From Sinotaia quadrata (taxonomy: Eukaryota; Mollusca; Gastropoda; Architaenioglossa; Viviparidae): a stretch of DNA of 64,000 nucleotides. The notes beneath the pieces are model-generated. The model was given only the letters and a program-made list of their open reading frames with translations, did no database searches and was not told the DNA's origin. This document shows, one piece after another, positions 1-13,059 of the stretch; the stretch's first letter is position 1; each line of letters begins with the position of its first letter. The position numbers were made by a program, and so were the translations under genes. Location: contig CM054182.1 in assembly GCA_028829895.1 (NCBI GenBank), positions 65,500,379-65,564,378 of the forward strand, in the 5' to 3' direction.

Positions 1-1736
1 TTTTAGACAATCTTTTTGTATAGATTTAGAAATATAACATCTCAAAAATGTAGTTTCATGCAATACATCCGCACACTTGTTGAAAAGGAAAAAAGGTAAA
101 ATGAAACATTTATTATAATGCAGTGTTTCTAATTTCTGTAACTGACAGAAAGATCATTCTAACTAAATAAAGTAATAAATTATATTTTCACAATATATGC
201 ATGTACTTTAACAATTTAAAAAAACAGTTCAAAACTAGCAAAACTGATGCTCTTTAATTTAATAAAATACTATTAGTGTTAGTTGTTACTATTTACAGTT
301 TACTTTTTTTGTAGTTCAACAATTGTAATTATTAGTATCTTTATTTTTAATAGGTGTCTATTTGTTTCATAATATAAGACATTAACATTCTAAAAATATC
401 TTGAAAATTGAAAGCCAAAGTCTTTCATAATTTTACTTATTATATGCCTACTATATAAGTGTATATTATATATCTGTAGTGTGAGCAGCATTTTACTCCT
501 CATCATTGTCCTGATCTCAATTTTTACCATACATCGATTCACTCACTGACTAATACACTTATTATTATTTATAATATATATCTTAACCCTGATCAGTCAT
601 TCAAAGACAAATTCTAATTATCATTTACTAGATTGTTTCTTAAGGTCTGAGTTATAATAAAATAATGAAAAGTACTGGTCAGCTATAGACAAACACAGAC
701 AAAAATCCTTCAGTATTAAGAGTTGTCGTTCTTTATTTGGGATTGGTGCTTTATAAAATTAATTTAAAATATCGCCGATTAGTTAATATATTTTTTTTAA
801 AAATTAATCTCTTCATGAATCATCGTTTAATCATTTCCACTCTGTATTTCGTGTATAGGATTGTTTTTAATATAAGCAGTTTGTCATAACAAATCATCAC
901 CCTCTTGCGACCATATTTTAAATGGCTGATATTTAGCTAACCTCGTTAGTGCTCAAAATAAAACTTTCTAACAAATCGTAACCTAAAAATAATGAATGAT
1001 CATTTTACTGTAGCAATATTTCGATGAAATTTAATAGTTTTGTTAAAACTTAACGCAAACTGTTGTCTAGTCGATCCATTTTAAAAAACGTCTTGTCCAA
1101 GATGACGATCTCTCTTTGGCATGGGCAGGAACAAACTATTAGGGTTACCCCGTTCATTGCCAATCAACTTTCCGAGATAGAGGCTTCCGGTTTATATTAT
1201 ATACCATTTTAAAGGGTAAAAAATGATCTTTTCAAAAATATAAAGGAAACTGACAGATGATAATGGGTTCTTATGAAGTTATAATGCATCAAACATAACA
1301 CATAATTTGGACTATCATTTTCTACAGTAAAAAGTTAACTTTTAAAATTTAAATGAACCGATGCTTATGTGAAAGGTCATTATCTTAGCTTTCCGTTGAT
1401 ATAAGATTTATTTTTATTGGTTGAATCCTGGTAAAGGTGATAGTGCATTATGTGAGCATACCCAAAAATTATGTTGGAGGTCAGCCATTTTCAAAATTGC
1501 CACGGGCACTTCAGTACGCTTTACTGGATGTCAGTTTATCAATCAAAACGTAACAAATACATCATTCAAATGTAAAAACGAAACTTATATTTAACGTTGG
1601 AAGATTCCTTTATTTATTAAAACAATTTTCACCCATTTCTTTCTTCTAATTACCGAGATAGACAGTTTTGAAAAAGAATGAAATCAGTCATAATTTGACG
1701 TTGTCTCCACTCTCCATATAGCGAGTGGGCTTACCT
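1..1736. other. Unique AT-rich sequence left of duplicated block A; no gene seen
   Basis: Similarity to the other duplicated block stops at about 1737, where both copies share the short string ACAGAATG. To the left there is no match to 23500-25260, the sequence flanking block B. No open frame or spliced exon resembling the missing C-terminal exons of ZDHHC6 is visible here. In copy B the next exon lies about 2.7 kb further on, so the corresponding exon of copy A could still be outside the window. Confidence 0.6.
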
Positions 1737-1781
1737 ACAGAATGTAAACATTAAACGAGAAGAAAACAATTGCAAACTTAC

Positions 1782-4700
1782 TGTTAAAGTATACTGATTG
1801 CAACCTTCAAGGACTGACCAGATAAATCCATCAGAACGTGGTTTTCCAGTCCATGTAAACACTTCTTGCATATTACGATACCGCCCCAGATTGTATGGAT
1901 AGACAAAAGGACCCTCTTCTTTAGTGCGTTCTCTCTCCTTAGCCTAAACATTGAGAAAAATAAAAATGTTGATATACAGCAGACCAACAGACCCAACTGC
2001 TTCCAAGGATGAAAGATTTTTTGTCATTGGTGTGATATTTGAACTGATAAAAAAATGATAGAAATGGAGACAGACAGACAGACATAGAGATAATATAAAG
2101 ACACAGACAAATACTGAGATAGATAGCAGACAGATAGTTAGACAGTGAGACAGTAGAAAACAACAAGACAGATAGATACATATACAAAAAGAATAGATAC
2201 TAGTCAGGTAAAAAGGTCTGAAATGCAACTTTGGAAAATCTAAAATCTCAAATGAAAATTCTTAATAGCATTCTTAACAGATATTTATAAGGAAAATATA
2301 AAGTTAACAATTATTATGATGTCAAAGATTTCTTTAAAAAATTACCTTATCGACTATCCAAGACTCAATGCCAGTCTCATTTTTTAAAATGCTCTTCATC
2401 TGAAAAGAAAAGCAAATGTGAAGGAATAATAGTAATATAATAATAAGGTAAATACACTGTGACTGAATATATATCTATTAGAAAGGTATATAAATATGTT
2501 CAGATTCCATTAAAAAAAGAGGATAAACATTTCATCCAGCCTGGCTTTTGAAGTTGTGTGGCCTGTCAGTCGAAAGTAAAACTTTGCCCGGCATCACATC
2601 AATAAACATTTTAAAATTAAATAACGAAAAGGGATAATACCTAGATACACAAGGGGTACAGGAAGCCTAGTACAAAAAACATGTTTAAAATATTTAATCA
2701 AGATACTAACAATACTCCAAGATACTAACAATACCTAGCGGGGATGGACCGTTAGATTTAATGCATCTTTATGCCAGTAACCTGAACTGGGCCAGGGGTC
2801 ATGATAACAGGAGAACTGCTGTCCTGGTGTCCAAGACAATCGATCGTAAATAGACAGAGGGATGGAAAGGGGGAAAGTACTGGCCTAAGAAAGCCAGAAA
2901 CAATGAACTACAAAGAATTATAATTATGTTTTGTGGATTATTATTGAGACCAATATTAATTACAAGTAATTAGAAGTGGCGGAACAATATTTTCTTTCAT
3001 CATGTTAATATGAAAGACTTTGTCTAGGGGCATAGTTTGAATACTCCCGATGTCATTCTTTTAATTTTTAGAAAAGGAAAGGAAACAAAAGATACAAAAC
3101 TGTATTATTACTGCATTTTATTTGAAGTTGGACAATGTGGTGAAAAACCGACACTCGTGCAACATTAGTGTATCAATTACTGAACTGGATGAAACAAGAA
3201 ATTGGCTTGGTTTTAAAACTAATATCCTGGGATTAGTGTAGTATAGCTGCATTTCAAAATTTGATTTCATAACTTAATCGTTTTTTATATAAATATTTTT
3301 TATTATTTTTTTTGCATCCTTATCACCTACACTTTATGTAAATTTCAGAGGGTTGTTTCATAAAGCAAGACGCTAACAGACGTGGACTTCAAGTCAAGTC
3401 TAATGCACACTGTCATTTTCTGGACTATAAGAAAATGGATCAAGTTCAGCATTTTTACATAATAGAGGAAAACATTGAAAAAGAGAATAGGAAATATACA
3501 GTATTACTGATTACTGTCTATTAAAAAGCTGGTAAATCTAAGACTGTGAAGATATGATAAATTTGTGTTCATCACTCATGTGTCATTAATTTTATAGGGA
3601 AATAATAAATAAATAAAATTACAAACAAGGTATGAATATTTTTTTGTTAAATGTAGAATAAATTGTATGCCTAAAGCAAATTTGATATTAAGTGAAACAT
3701 CATGCCTATAGCAAGAATGACATTACATGTACAGAATATTAAACAGTTAAATGATTTAGAATATTTTGCTTACTGCAACATTTTACTTGCTACCTGCATT
3801 CCATTTTAGATTAATACTTACTGCCAATGGTGACATCATAGGTATATATAATTATTAAACACAACCACTCTAAAGCCATCAGAATAGCAAAGTCTTTCCT
3901 CTTACCTGTATATAGAATAACATGCCTACTGCAATGATGACACCTATTGCCAGTCCAATGCTAAACATGGTCATCACAAACTCAGCAATTGTTAAGTACA
4001 CTACAGTCTCTCCTTTCTGCCTGTTGTAAAAATAATAATGCTGCAAGAAAAGCAAAAGTATCGTAACATTAAAAAAATAAAATATCAGATCTGTCCATTT
4101 TACAATAATGCACAAAAGAAAAAGAAAATGTGTGTGACTAGAAAAAAGTAAAATTCTTTTTCATAATTACAAACAATAACACTTTAAGAGCAAACTTAAC
4201 TTACAAAATTGATGGCTCTGTATATAGTTGGGATAAATATACAAAGAGCATGAATGCAGCCACAGGGTGCGAAGAACAGGAAGAGAACAAAATTGCCATG
4301 ATTAAAGTGTCCACAACAAGTGTTTATCCATGGGCAATGGTGATCCATCTTCATTACACACCTAAAATTAATGAGTACATAGATATTTTTTTTATAGCCA
4401 TTGAAATCACTGCCTCTAATTAAATGAATAGATTGTTTTTCAACATATTTATAGTTTAAGTAGTTAAAATGATCAAGTGAAATCACCAAACAGATTAATA
4501 CATGTATAACCAAAATACTCCATCCTTATTAAGGTCTTGCTTGCTCTCACAGTCAATATGTAATTGCAAGAGTCAAATAAGTTATGTATAATTATATATG
4601 GATTGCAATGTGCACATTTGTATAATTAGAATTATTTGCACCTTCCACAATGAACTACTAAACTTACATTCCCTATAAATTACTGGGAATAACACTTTGT

Positions 4701-7700
4701 TAATGAAGTGCAAACTGTTAACGAATAAGAATTTCTGTCTGATATCTCTTTTGTCTGATTTCACCTAGCCCTATTCCTTTCAAGAATATAAATAAATATA
4801 ACAGTACAAACAGTATTTACCAGACTGAATCATTCTCACTTTATGTATTATTTTTTCTTGTTCATTTTCAAATCAGTGTATGATGTCAACATACATTGCT
4901 TATTAAAAAAAAAAAAGCTTCTACCCATATGACCTCATTGTGCCATGTGCAAATCACAAAGTGAAAGCAAGATTTCAAAGCAATTCTGAGGCAAGCAAGC
5001 AATGTTAACTGTTCAGTCCAATTGATTTTTCTTCAATTCAGTGAAAGAATCATTTTATGGGTTTGAGATGCAGGCAGATCATGAATTGAATGCAGATGAT
5101 AGTGAGATTGAAAGTGATATTGTGTTCTTAATACGGATAGTGATATAGTGATAACAGCAAGTAGACTCTGACAATGAAGTTGATCCAGACCCACTAATTC
5201 ATACTGACAGTGAATGGGGTATGCTGTCATGAAACCTTAGAAGGCCTCAAAACAAGTTTTCGTAAGTCATGAAATCTGAAAAGGCTTCTTCCTTGCTCGC
5301 TCAGTGTAAGCTATGGTACAATTATAAAAAATAACCAATCAGAGTGAAAGAGAAAGATATGTTTGGCTTCAGCAGCCAATCTGCTCTAAATTTTAACATT
5401 GGATAACTATCATTGAAAGGGCAGAAATTTCCCACCACAACATCTGCTTTTCAATTTTTTAGTATGCTCACCCATTAATTTATGCTGAGTGACAAAACAA
5501 CTTTCCAGGATGATGCTTAGCATAACTATGTGACATGACAGGCAAGAGGTTAAACACAGCATACCATATATGTCGTACAATTTGAATATAAACTAGTGTA
5601 TATGTCATACTCTCAACATAAAATGACATCTCTGTCACTCTTGAAATTAACGTCATATATGTCACTTTTTTAAGCATAAAATGTCATACCTATATTAAAC
5701 TCTTTAAATATATCATGATCTACCTCTTATGCTCTTAACACAAAGTGTTGTATATATCACATCTTTAAACATAAAATGACATACCTGTCACATTTTCTAC
5801 AGTGGTGAGATCGTGGTGCCTTGTAGCCTTTGCAAAAATCACAATACTGCAAGTATTTTGCATCACAATTTGTCTGAAAAATTAGAAAAAATTCCTTGTG
5901 GTTATGGCAAAAGTGAATGTAACTGAAGAGAACTAATAAACTGTGTCAATTTGTCACAGGAAGGGAGATAATTCATCAAAATTTATTCTGTTAAAGATTA
6001 TTCCTTTTATACTGGTCACAGAGTGCAATAACTATTTATGTCATGTTGTGAAAGGACTGTCTACAGCACACACATTCATGCTTGACTGTGCATGCTTATG
6101 TGTTTGTTTGTAGAATTTATTGAAGTGCAAATTGTGAAACTATATTTCTTTTATTTTTAAATAATACATAGCAAAGGGTAGTGTTAGTAATGCACCAGTC
6201 AAACTGTGTAGTGTGCCCAGACCAAACAATGGAAACCTTTGTGTGGGCAAACTCTTTTTTCTCAGCATGCTTTTCTCATGCTGCTTGTGTAGAGAATACA
6301 GGTGTTTCTAGACGGTTTGAGAAACCCAGTGTATTAGCAATGAACAGGAAATTGTATGACAGAGCCCATGACAACTACAGTGACCAAAGGAATTATTTTT
6401 CCACTGTATGGACTCTAAATGTCAGCTTAGAACATTTCTCAGAAATTTCTGAGCAAGTGAAAAATTGATAGATTTAGACTTCATTGTGTTTCGATAATCA
6501 TTTATGAGCCGTCCACAGATAGTCAAACCAACATTTGTCCACGTACTTCAACTAAATCTGACCTATACCATGAACATGCAATCATCTCAAGACAGACAGT
6601 ACTGCAGTGCAGTTGATAACGTGTCATGAGGACGCATTCACTAAGGCATAATTCAGCGGCCTTCAGCATAGACTATTGTCTTCGACTGAGATCCCAGCAA
6701 CCAGTCTGAAGTCTGACGATGTAATCATTCCTTAATACAGCAAGGATAGCTGTTCTCTTGTTCATTGTTCTTCAACTGTGGTTAGGGTGGGACACGTATT
6801 CCAACACATCGGCGATATGTGCATTCTTTACTTGAATTAATTAACATTAGTGATAGGTGCATTCTTTACTTGAATTAACACCAGCTATATGTACATTCTT
6901 TACTTGAATTATCATTAGTGATATGTGCATTATTTACTTGAATTATCATTAGTGATATGTGCATTCTTTTATCTGGATTAATATCAGTGACAAAGTGTGT
7001 TTGTTTCTTCATTTAACAGGCCAGTGACAAGTATATTTGTTCCCTCGCTCTTCGTCATATAACAAGTGAGTAACATTATTAGATTCAGGTGCATTTAGTA
7101 CTTAGGATTTAGCATTAACTAGAATTTGATTAATAAACATTTTAACATTTTATTTTCAGTGAAGAATTATCAGAATATCTATTGAACATTTTGATCATGC
7201 AGGGTCTAGAACCATAGAACTTTAAACATTTTTCTTTGGATGTATGGTATTTTTCTTGTACGGCATGATTTCCGCCTAGCACAATAATTTGCTAACTTTT
7301 TTTTTTTTTTAATTTTTATTTCATCATTCATTGCTCTTTTTTCCCCGCCCCATGTATGTGAGTGTGGATGGTCTAGGATGACTAAATAACAACCATGTGC
7401 AAGGAGACCCCATTTTGCAATAAATGCATAATTAGAAATTTTAAAACTGAAGTTGACTGTCTTTGGTTTTTGAAAGTGAGTAAGCAGGTCATTTTTTCGT
7501 TGTTCTGTCCATTTTGCATTTCAAGACTCCACATACACTTGCGCATACACACATGCCAGCCTACTTATAACCCTACATACAGAATAAAAAACTTCACCCA
7601 AGTAAACATCTTGGTTACATTTTATATGTGGGCACTTATCATAACACCTACACGAGGCCCAGTGAGTCACTGGCTAGCCATTATCTCCCCTTTTGACCAG

Positions 7701-9578
7701 AGAGCAGGTGGATGGCAGTGATACAATTATTCAAAACACAAATTCTCTAATTACAATTTGATTTGGTATGAGAACATGTTTCAACATATTTGATTAAGTA
7801 GCTGTGTTATCTAATGTAGCAGTTGTTGTTTTTTAAACAGAGGAATAATTGAGACTGATTGCTGCTTCTGAAGACTGTTGTTTAAACTAACTAAAAGTTT
7901 CACCACCCTGGGCTCTATTAGGAGTAATAACTTTTCTAGTAGTCAGAATTATTTTTAGAAACTCTCAATATAAATTCCAACTCTAGTAATAGAAATTACA
8001 CCGTTTGCAGCTACACTGCAAATGTTTAAAACATATTTCTGAGAGCATCTAAACAATGTTCTGATTAAATGGGTCTAAAATGTATAATAAACTGCAGCTG
8101 TGTTGGTACTATTATCTGTAATTATGTATGCACTAACTGTCTTTACTGCCGTGTGTAAATTTTACTCATGCAGATGTGTTGCTTGGTGTGGGATATTTTT
8201 GTACATAGATTCTGATTACCAGTAATAAAAATTACCTCATGAAATTAAAAGTGTAAAAATATAATTAAAACATAAACCATCCAAAGTTGATTTTTATATA
8301 TAGGAAACCTCAGAATAACATAAATATCTGTAAAGATCAAAATAACATAATATATTTTTTTTTGTTTCAAACTAACTCATTATAACTAATATTTATGATT
8401 GTCATTTCTCTGAAACAATGAAAAGGTCAAGGTGATGAACAACTGAGATGCCAGTCACAATAATCTTATGTGCAGAAGTGAGATATGAAAAAATGACTAA
8501 CAGCATATGTCACTGCAAATAGGATTGAGCTGTGTGCTGGGGAGATGGGGAGGTGGGGTGGATATGAATTTAGTGGGACAGAGCTCTGCCTATGCATTCT
8601 TTTCAGACTAACACTATTAACAGCAATCACTAGGTGATTTTGAGCCATCATGTCTGCTCCTACTTTTGTAAGGGAATTTTCATTTCTGATGTGAAACCAA
8701 AGTCAATTTGAATGTCAAGTAGTCTACAGTAGACAAATTTAAAAGTCCCATAAAATAAACAAAATCAATGGAAAATTTTATTGATGACAGTGTCTCAATG
8801 AACATTATATAACAATGATGAGATTCATAAGAGAAAAACTAAAAAACCCAAAACCAAGTACAATATCAAGAGATGGAAAAATGAATGAAAAAACAATTGG
8901 TTAACACGAAAATATGAGAATAAAGCTGACCTATACAAAGGAACATCAAATTCAATATTCTACAGGTCAATGTTCTACACACAAAATTGTTAGCAACAAT
9001 TATGAATAATAAAATATTCATGCTCCCAAAATAAATATAATATAATCAATAATTTATTTTAATTTAATTTCTAAATTTTAATTTAGAAATTCTATGCACA
9101 AAATTTATCAATTCCATCTGTTCAACTAATCTATAAAAAATAAATATAAATACTTCTTTTGATATCAACTCTTAAATTAGAATATTAAAAATAGTATGGC
9201 AATACATTCTGTAAATATGTAAGAAATATTAGGACTTAACATTTAAATAACATTAAATAACTCACTCTCTTAATTACATAAGAATGCTTTCATCCAACAA
9301 AAGATAATTCTGCATGTTATCCCTTAACTTACTGGCTTCCAGCCCAAAGGGACAAATCCTGGTCCCTTAAACATAGCCATGAAATAGTTGCAAAGAGTCA
9401 ACACCACCCAGGAAAGGAAGATGACAAAGTTGAGAAAGCCACCAATACTCTGTAAAGGAGGCCACCACATAGCGGCACATCTGATTGCAAAAATCGCAAT
9501 TGTGAAGATGACAGACAGAGCTACAAGTGGCCCCCAATGAACAATCTGCCGCCATGTTCCCACCACTTTAAATCCCAT
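1782..9578 (-). CDS. ZDHHC6: ZDHHC6-like palmitoyltransferase, copy A (5' six coding exons; 3' part not in window)
   Basis: ZDHHC6 is an ER-membrane S-acyltransferase that adds palmitate to cysteines of client proteins. Coding exons in transcript order are 9333-9578, 5785-5873, 4205-4361, 3906-4040, 2346-2399 and 1782-1943. All introns are GT-AG with matching phases, giving 281 codons. The start is the ATG at 9578 (MGFKVVGTWRQ), just after an acceptor, so a 5' UTR exon lies further upstream. Visible are two membrane segments around residues 17-38 and 47-70, the family string GPGFVPLGWKP, a cysteine-rich domain with CRKCDRCVMKMDHHCPWINT (DHHC at about 118-121), a third and fourth membrane segment, and the ER-side linker with QEVFTWTGKP. 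The family is about 410 residues long, so the SH3-like domain and tail are missing. They should lie beyond position 1 or may not exist. Family assignment is firm; completeness is unknown. Confidence 0.9.
2070..2185. repeat. GACA/GATA-type microsatellite, intron of ZDHHC6 copy A
   Basis: Imperfect runs of GACA and GATA tetranucleotides. The matching place in block B (about 25585-25660) has a shorter version, so the array length differs between the blocks. The reading frames here that are rich in Ser, Leu and Cys on the minus strand are repeat artefacts. Confidence 0.75.
4916..5545. mobile_element. Possible piggyBac-like transposon remnant, block A
   Basis: On the plus strand there are acidic peptide patches in shifting frames (ADDSEIESDIV, then after a frame change VDSDNEVDPDPL and TDSEWG). 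This resembles the acidic N-terminal region of piggyBac transposases. The segment ends near AGGCAAGAGGTTAA, compatible with a TTAA target site. No transposase catalytic region is present. A second copy lies in block B at about 30305-30965, inherited through the duplication. The family call is tentative. Confidence 0.3.
5560..5800. repeat. Degenerate tandem repeat spanning the 5' splice site of ZDHHC6 exon 2, copy A
   Basis: Variants of CATAAAATGACATACC recur about every 55-70 bases, at roughly 5617, 5682 and 5770. The rightmost unit overlaps the real donor of exon 2 (on the minus strand, GTATGTCATTTTATG after the exon). The other units carry similar GTATGAC or ATGTCAT strings on the minus strand and so look like decoy donor sites. 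The same array occurs in block B. Confidence 0.6.
6810..6995. repeat. About 45-bp tandem repeat, A-only expansion
   Basis: The string TGTGCATTCTTTACTTGAATT with small variants occurs five times between 6817 and 6975, separated by ATTAGTGATA-like spacers. Block B has a single unit at about 32025-32060. The expansion or contraction therefore happened after duplication, together with about 370 bp of A-only sequence beginning near 6580. Confidence 0.75.
7170..7725 (+). mobile_element. Old degraded LTR-like element fragment, block A
   Basis: This stretch matches, in reverse orientation, the 3' part of the insertion at 33334-35520. Shared landmarks in the same order are a T-rich run followed by ATTTCATCATTCAT, a C-rich run, GAGTGTGGATGG, CACACATGCCAGC, ACATACAGAATAAAA, CTAGCCA and a GAGAGCAGG tail. 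It is present in both duplicated blocks, so it predates the duplication. Its left boundary is not clear, and no protein-coding remnant is seen. Confidence 0.6.
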
Positions 9579-11285
9579 TATGTTGTGTTGTCTACAAGTA
9601 ATAAAAAGAAATATTTAAAATTTAAAGTTAATATAGCAAATGACATTATTTATAAGAAATATGTATCATGTACACTGATATGATTACTATGTTAGTTGTT
9701 ACTAATATGATATTGATAATAATATTAATATAGTATTAAGTATTTCACAATTTATTGTTGTATTTTTACATAAATGCAATCTGTGGACACATTATTACAA
9801 ATAGAACTAATATACTAATAAATCATTGTGCTTTGAATTCTTCAAATATAAGGTCTCTAAGTGTTTGTCAAAGAGATTTGTTAACAGAATGAATCTAATA
9901 ATCTATTGATGAATTCTGTCAAATTAATTTTTCTGTCATTTTCATCCAGACAAAGCTAATTTTATCCTTATTTAAAAAAAAAAACTCCATCAAAACCTTT
10001 ATCAAATCTCATTAAAAAACAAAGACCAAAGAAATAACATTTGGAATCTACAATTTTTAAAATTTTCACTAATATTTGCAGCACTCAGAATTTATTTAAT
10101 ATACTTTTAAAATGTGTAAAATAAATAATTAAATGACTGATTCTAATTAATAAATCATATCAACAAACAATCTGCATTTAGTAAAAATTGATGATTTATT
10201 ATTAGTATATAATTACCCATCAAGGTAAAGAAATTAATACTACTTTAAAAATAAAAATTGGTGCTAAACTGCAGATAGCACTACCAGTACTTAAACAAGT
10301 CTTACAGGATGTAGGTATATTCCATAGTTATTTTAGGAATGTGAAATGAAAACCAGGCTCCTGGATAACTCACAGAATCTACCCCTTATGAATAGTTAAG
10401 ATCAATAAAGTGCAATTTAAAAGAAATCATTAATAGAAATAAAAGTAAAAAATATATTATATATATAAAGTTTATTTTAATTGTTTGAATAAGTGAAAAT
10501 TAAATCTTTTATTCCCAGATTTGTTTCAAAAATATAATTATTTAATATGAATATGTATATTTTTTCACAGTGAAAAAAACAATAGAAAAAATACATAATT
10601 GAAAGTTCATGTATTGGTGATATGGTAAGCAACAGTATGCTCAATGAATTCATTTCATTATTAAATATTAACAATGAAGCACACTACCTCACAGCCTATA
10701 TTTTTACAATCTCAGCACCACAAACCTTTTGTGTAGTATACTAGTAAGTATTCAACATAAATAAAGTTTGCCCTCTAATTATTCAGGCAAATAGAAAATC
10801 ATTATGATATAAGAAAATTTTTAGGACATAGATAAAGAAAAAGAATAAAATATAAATGCGTAATTAATGATCTCTTTATTTTAATAAAATTTATAATGGA
10901 GAAATAATTAACAGGACTGAACACCAAAGAATGAGAAGAACTACTAATATAGCCCAGTTCAGAAAACTTGATGTGCTGATACCCTTCTGCACATGAACCA
11001 TTTGACAGAATGTGTTTAGCTTTGATAACTTGTTTTTAAAGGAATTTAAATATTATACTAGTTTATACATTCAGCTGATTTTAAAAAAAATATACTCCTA
11101 TCAGTATGACTGTTTGAGCATACTGTAAATTTATTGTCAATAGTATTCACTTGTCAGTGAATTTACTTAGAGATTAGATGCTTGCTCAGATTCCAATTCT
11201 GCAAACTGTAAATATAATTGATCTCCAGTCATTCATTCAAAGAAAATCAAAATGCTTGATAGCATAATACTAAAGTAATTGACAC

Positions 11286-12697
11286 TCTCTCCATGGCTAT
11301 ATAATTAATATACTATTGATAAAATAAGTATTAACTATTATTACAAATTTAATATATTGTAATTTTAAAATATATATGACATGAGCAAATTAAAATAAAT
11401 TATACTGACTAACAAAATGGTCTTATTACAATTCTAGATCTGCTGTAAAAGCAAGTGTCAAAATGTTGCAATTGAAAATGAATGTCAAAGTATCCAAATG
11501 TATATTATTACTATTAAAAGTATTAGTTCATTCAACAGTTAAAATAAAGCTTAGTTAAAAAATAAATACTGCTTAGATTTGGTACACATAAATTTTGAAA
11601 ATATCAGTCAAGAAATGAAATAAATGCACACTTACTGTTCTCAACAGTCACAAGCTAATGTTTCCTTAACAAACAAATACTCTAATCATATGTAACATAA
11701 TTTCTGGAGCATTCACATGTAAATGATCACTTGCTATTCCAGAATATCTCAATTATGACCTGGCAATGAATTTACACAATACCAACAAATAACCTATACC
11801 TGTGGGGATCTCCTAATAATCAATAAGGTTAAAAAATATACACAAGTAGGATCAGAATGAAAAAAAAAAATAACTGACTCTAAATAACAACAACATTAAG
11901 TACAAATGGCATGGATGTCTACACATGCTGCACAAAATACAATAATAAATCACTGTTAGTCAAAGGAAGGGAATCCAATTAAACAAATATAAATATCCAA
12001 CCAGAATATGACTATGAGGCAGAGTACTGTAACAGTTAAAAATATTCCATTAAATTAAATAATCATAAATAAACAAATCATAATTAAACAAATGTGTGAT
12101 AAAATTATAATAAAGGTGGCTTATATTTATAAGCAATGTTCCCTCTAAGGTGCATGTTCGCTCAGTTCATTAGAAAATTCCACAAAGCAGTTTCAAAATT
12201 CCATGCATAATGCATAAGTTTTGGTAGCAAGCTCTAACAAGTAACAACCACCAGTTCCATTGCTTACAAGAGCACTTAATCTTTCTTTTTTTAAAAAAAG
12301 TTCTAAGTGCTTTAAAATATTTAAATATACATACAGCAATTCATAATAATAAAGCACAACACAGTCACACACACACACAAGTGTAATGGGCACTCTATCT
12401 TTTGAACTTTAACATAAAGTTTACATTGCATACATTGACCCTGCCCATCCTTAAACATGCATCAAATAGATAGATAGAAATAGATAGACAGACAGATAGA
12501 TAGATCTTGCTGTCTGTTTTGGCTTGCTTTTACAATATTAATTCATGCAAGCAAACTTTTAAAAAATAATATTGTCTTCTTCAAAAGGTTTGCCAGTAAA
12601 ATTTGCTTTCAGCATATATATACCAAACTTGGCCAGGCACTGTTCTTCAAACAGTAATTTAAAGAATGCATTTACGGTCAACTATCCATTGGATATA
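11286..12697. other. Segment present only in block A (insertion in A or deletion from B)
   Basis: Block B passes directly from GACACT to ATATAGGTTAATACAAC at about 38245, where block A has about 1.4 kb extra. The segment is AT-rich intronic sequence with a CA run near 12369-12380 and a GATA/GACA array near 12467-12506. The junction shares a short ATATA string, compatible with a microhomology deletion in B. No gene is seen. Confidence 0.7.
12467..12506. repeat. GATA/GACA microsatellite
   Basis: A short run of ATAG and ACAG tetranucleotides inside the A-only segment. Confidence 0.85.
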
Positions 12698-13059
12698 TAG
12701 GTTAATACAACTACAACTTGTACAACTACTACAAGCAAAACTAAGACTTATGCAGCACACAGCCAAATATTTTGGACTCTGTTTCGGCTCCTGGCTTGAA
12801 CATTTTGAATTATCCTAGTATAGTGCGTCAATGTTAATATTTTTTCCTAATACTAAAATAATAACTAGGGCCTAAATAAGATGTGTAATTTTTCAGTTCA
12901 CACTTCAATTAATATTTTTGGGGGGGAATAGGCCTAAGAATTATTATCTTTACTAATTTGTAAGACTAGCACATTAATGTTTACACCATTAACAGTGAAA
13001 GTATTTAGATAATTTGGTTCAGTTCTATTTTTTTATTATTATGCTCAGGAATGGCTGAT

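Noticed and set aside
1784..1996. Minus-strand 70-codon frame over ZDHHC6 exon 6
   Set aside because: It is the wrong frame of a real exon. The true frame of 1782-1943 reads GPFVYPYNLG and QEVFTWTGKP.
6181..6468. 95-codon plus-strand frame also open in block B (31594-31887)
   Set aside because: The seven or so differences between the copies are almost all replacements (for example W to L, R to G, H to P), a neutral pattern. It is antisense within a ZDHHC6 intron, and no family is recognised. Shared openness follows from recent duplication.
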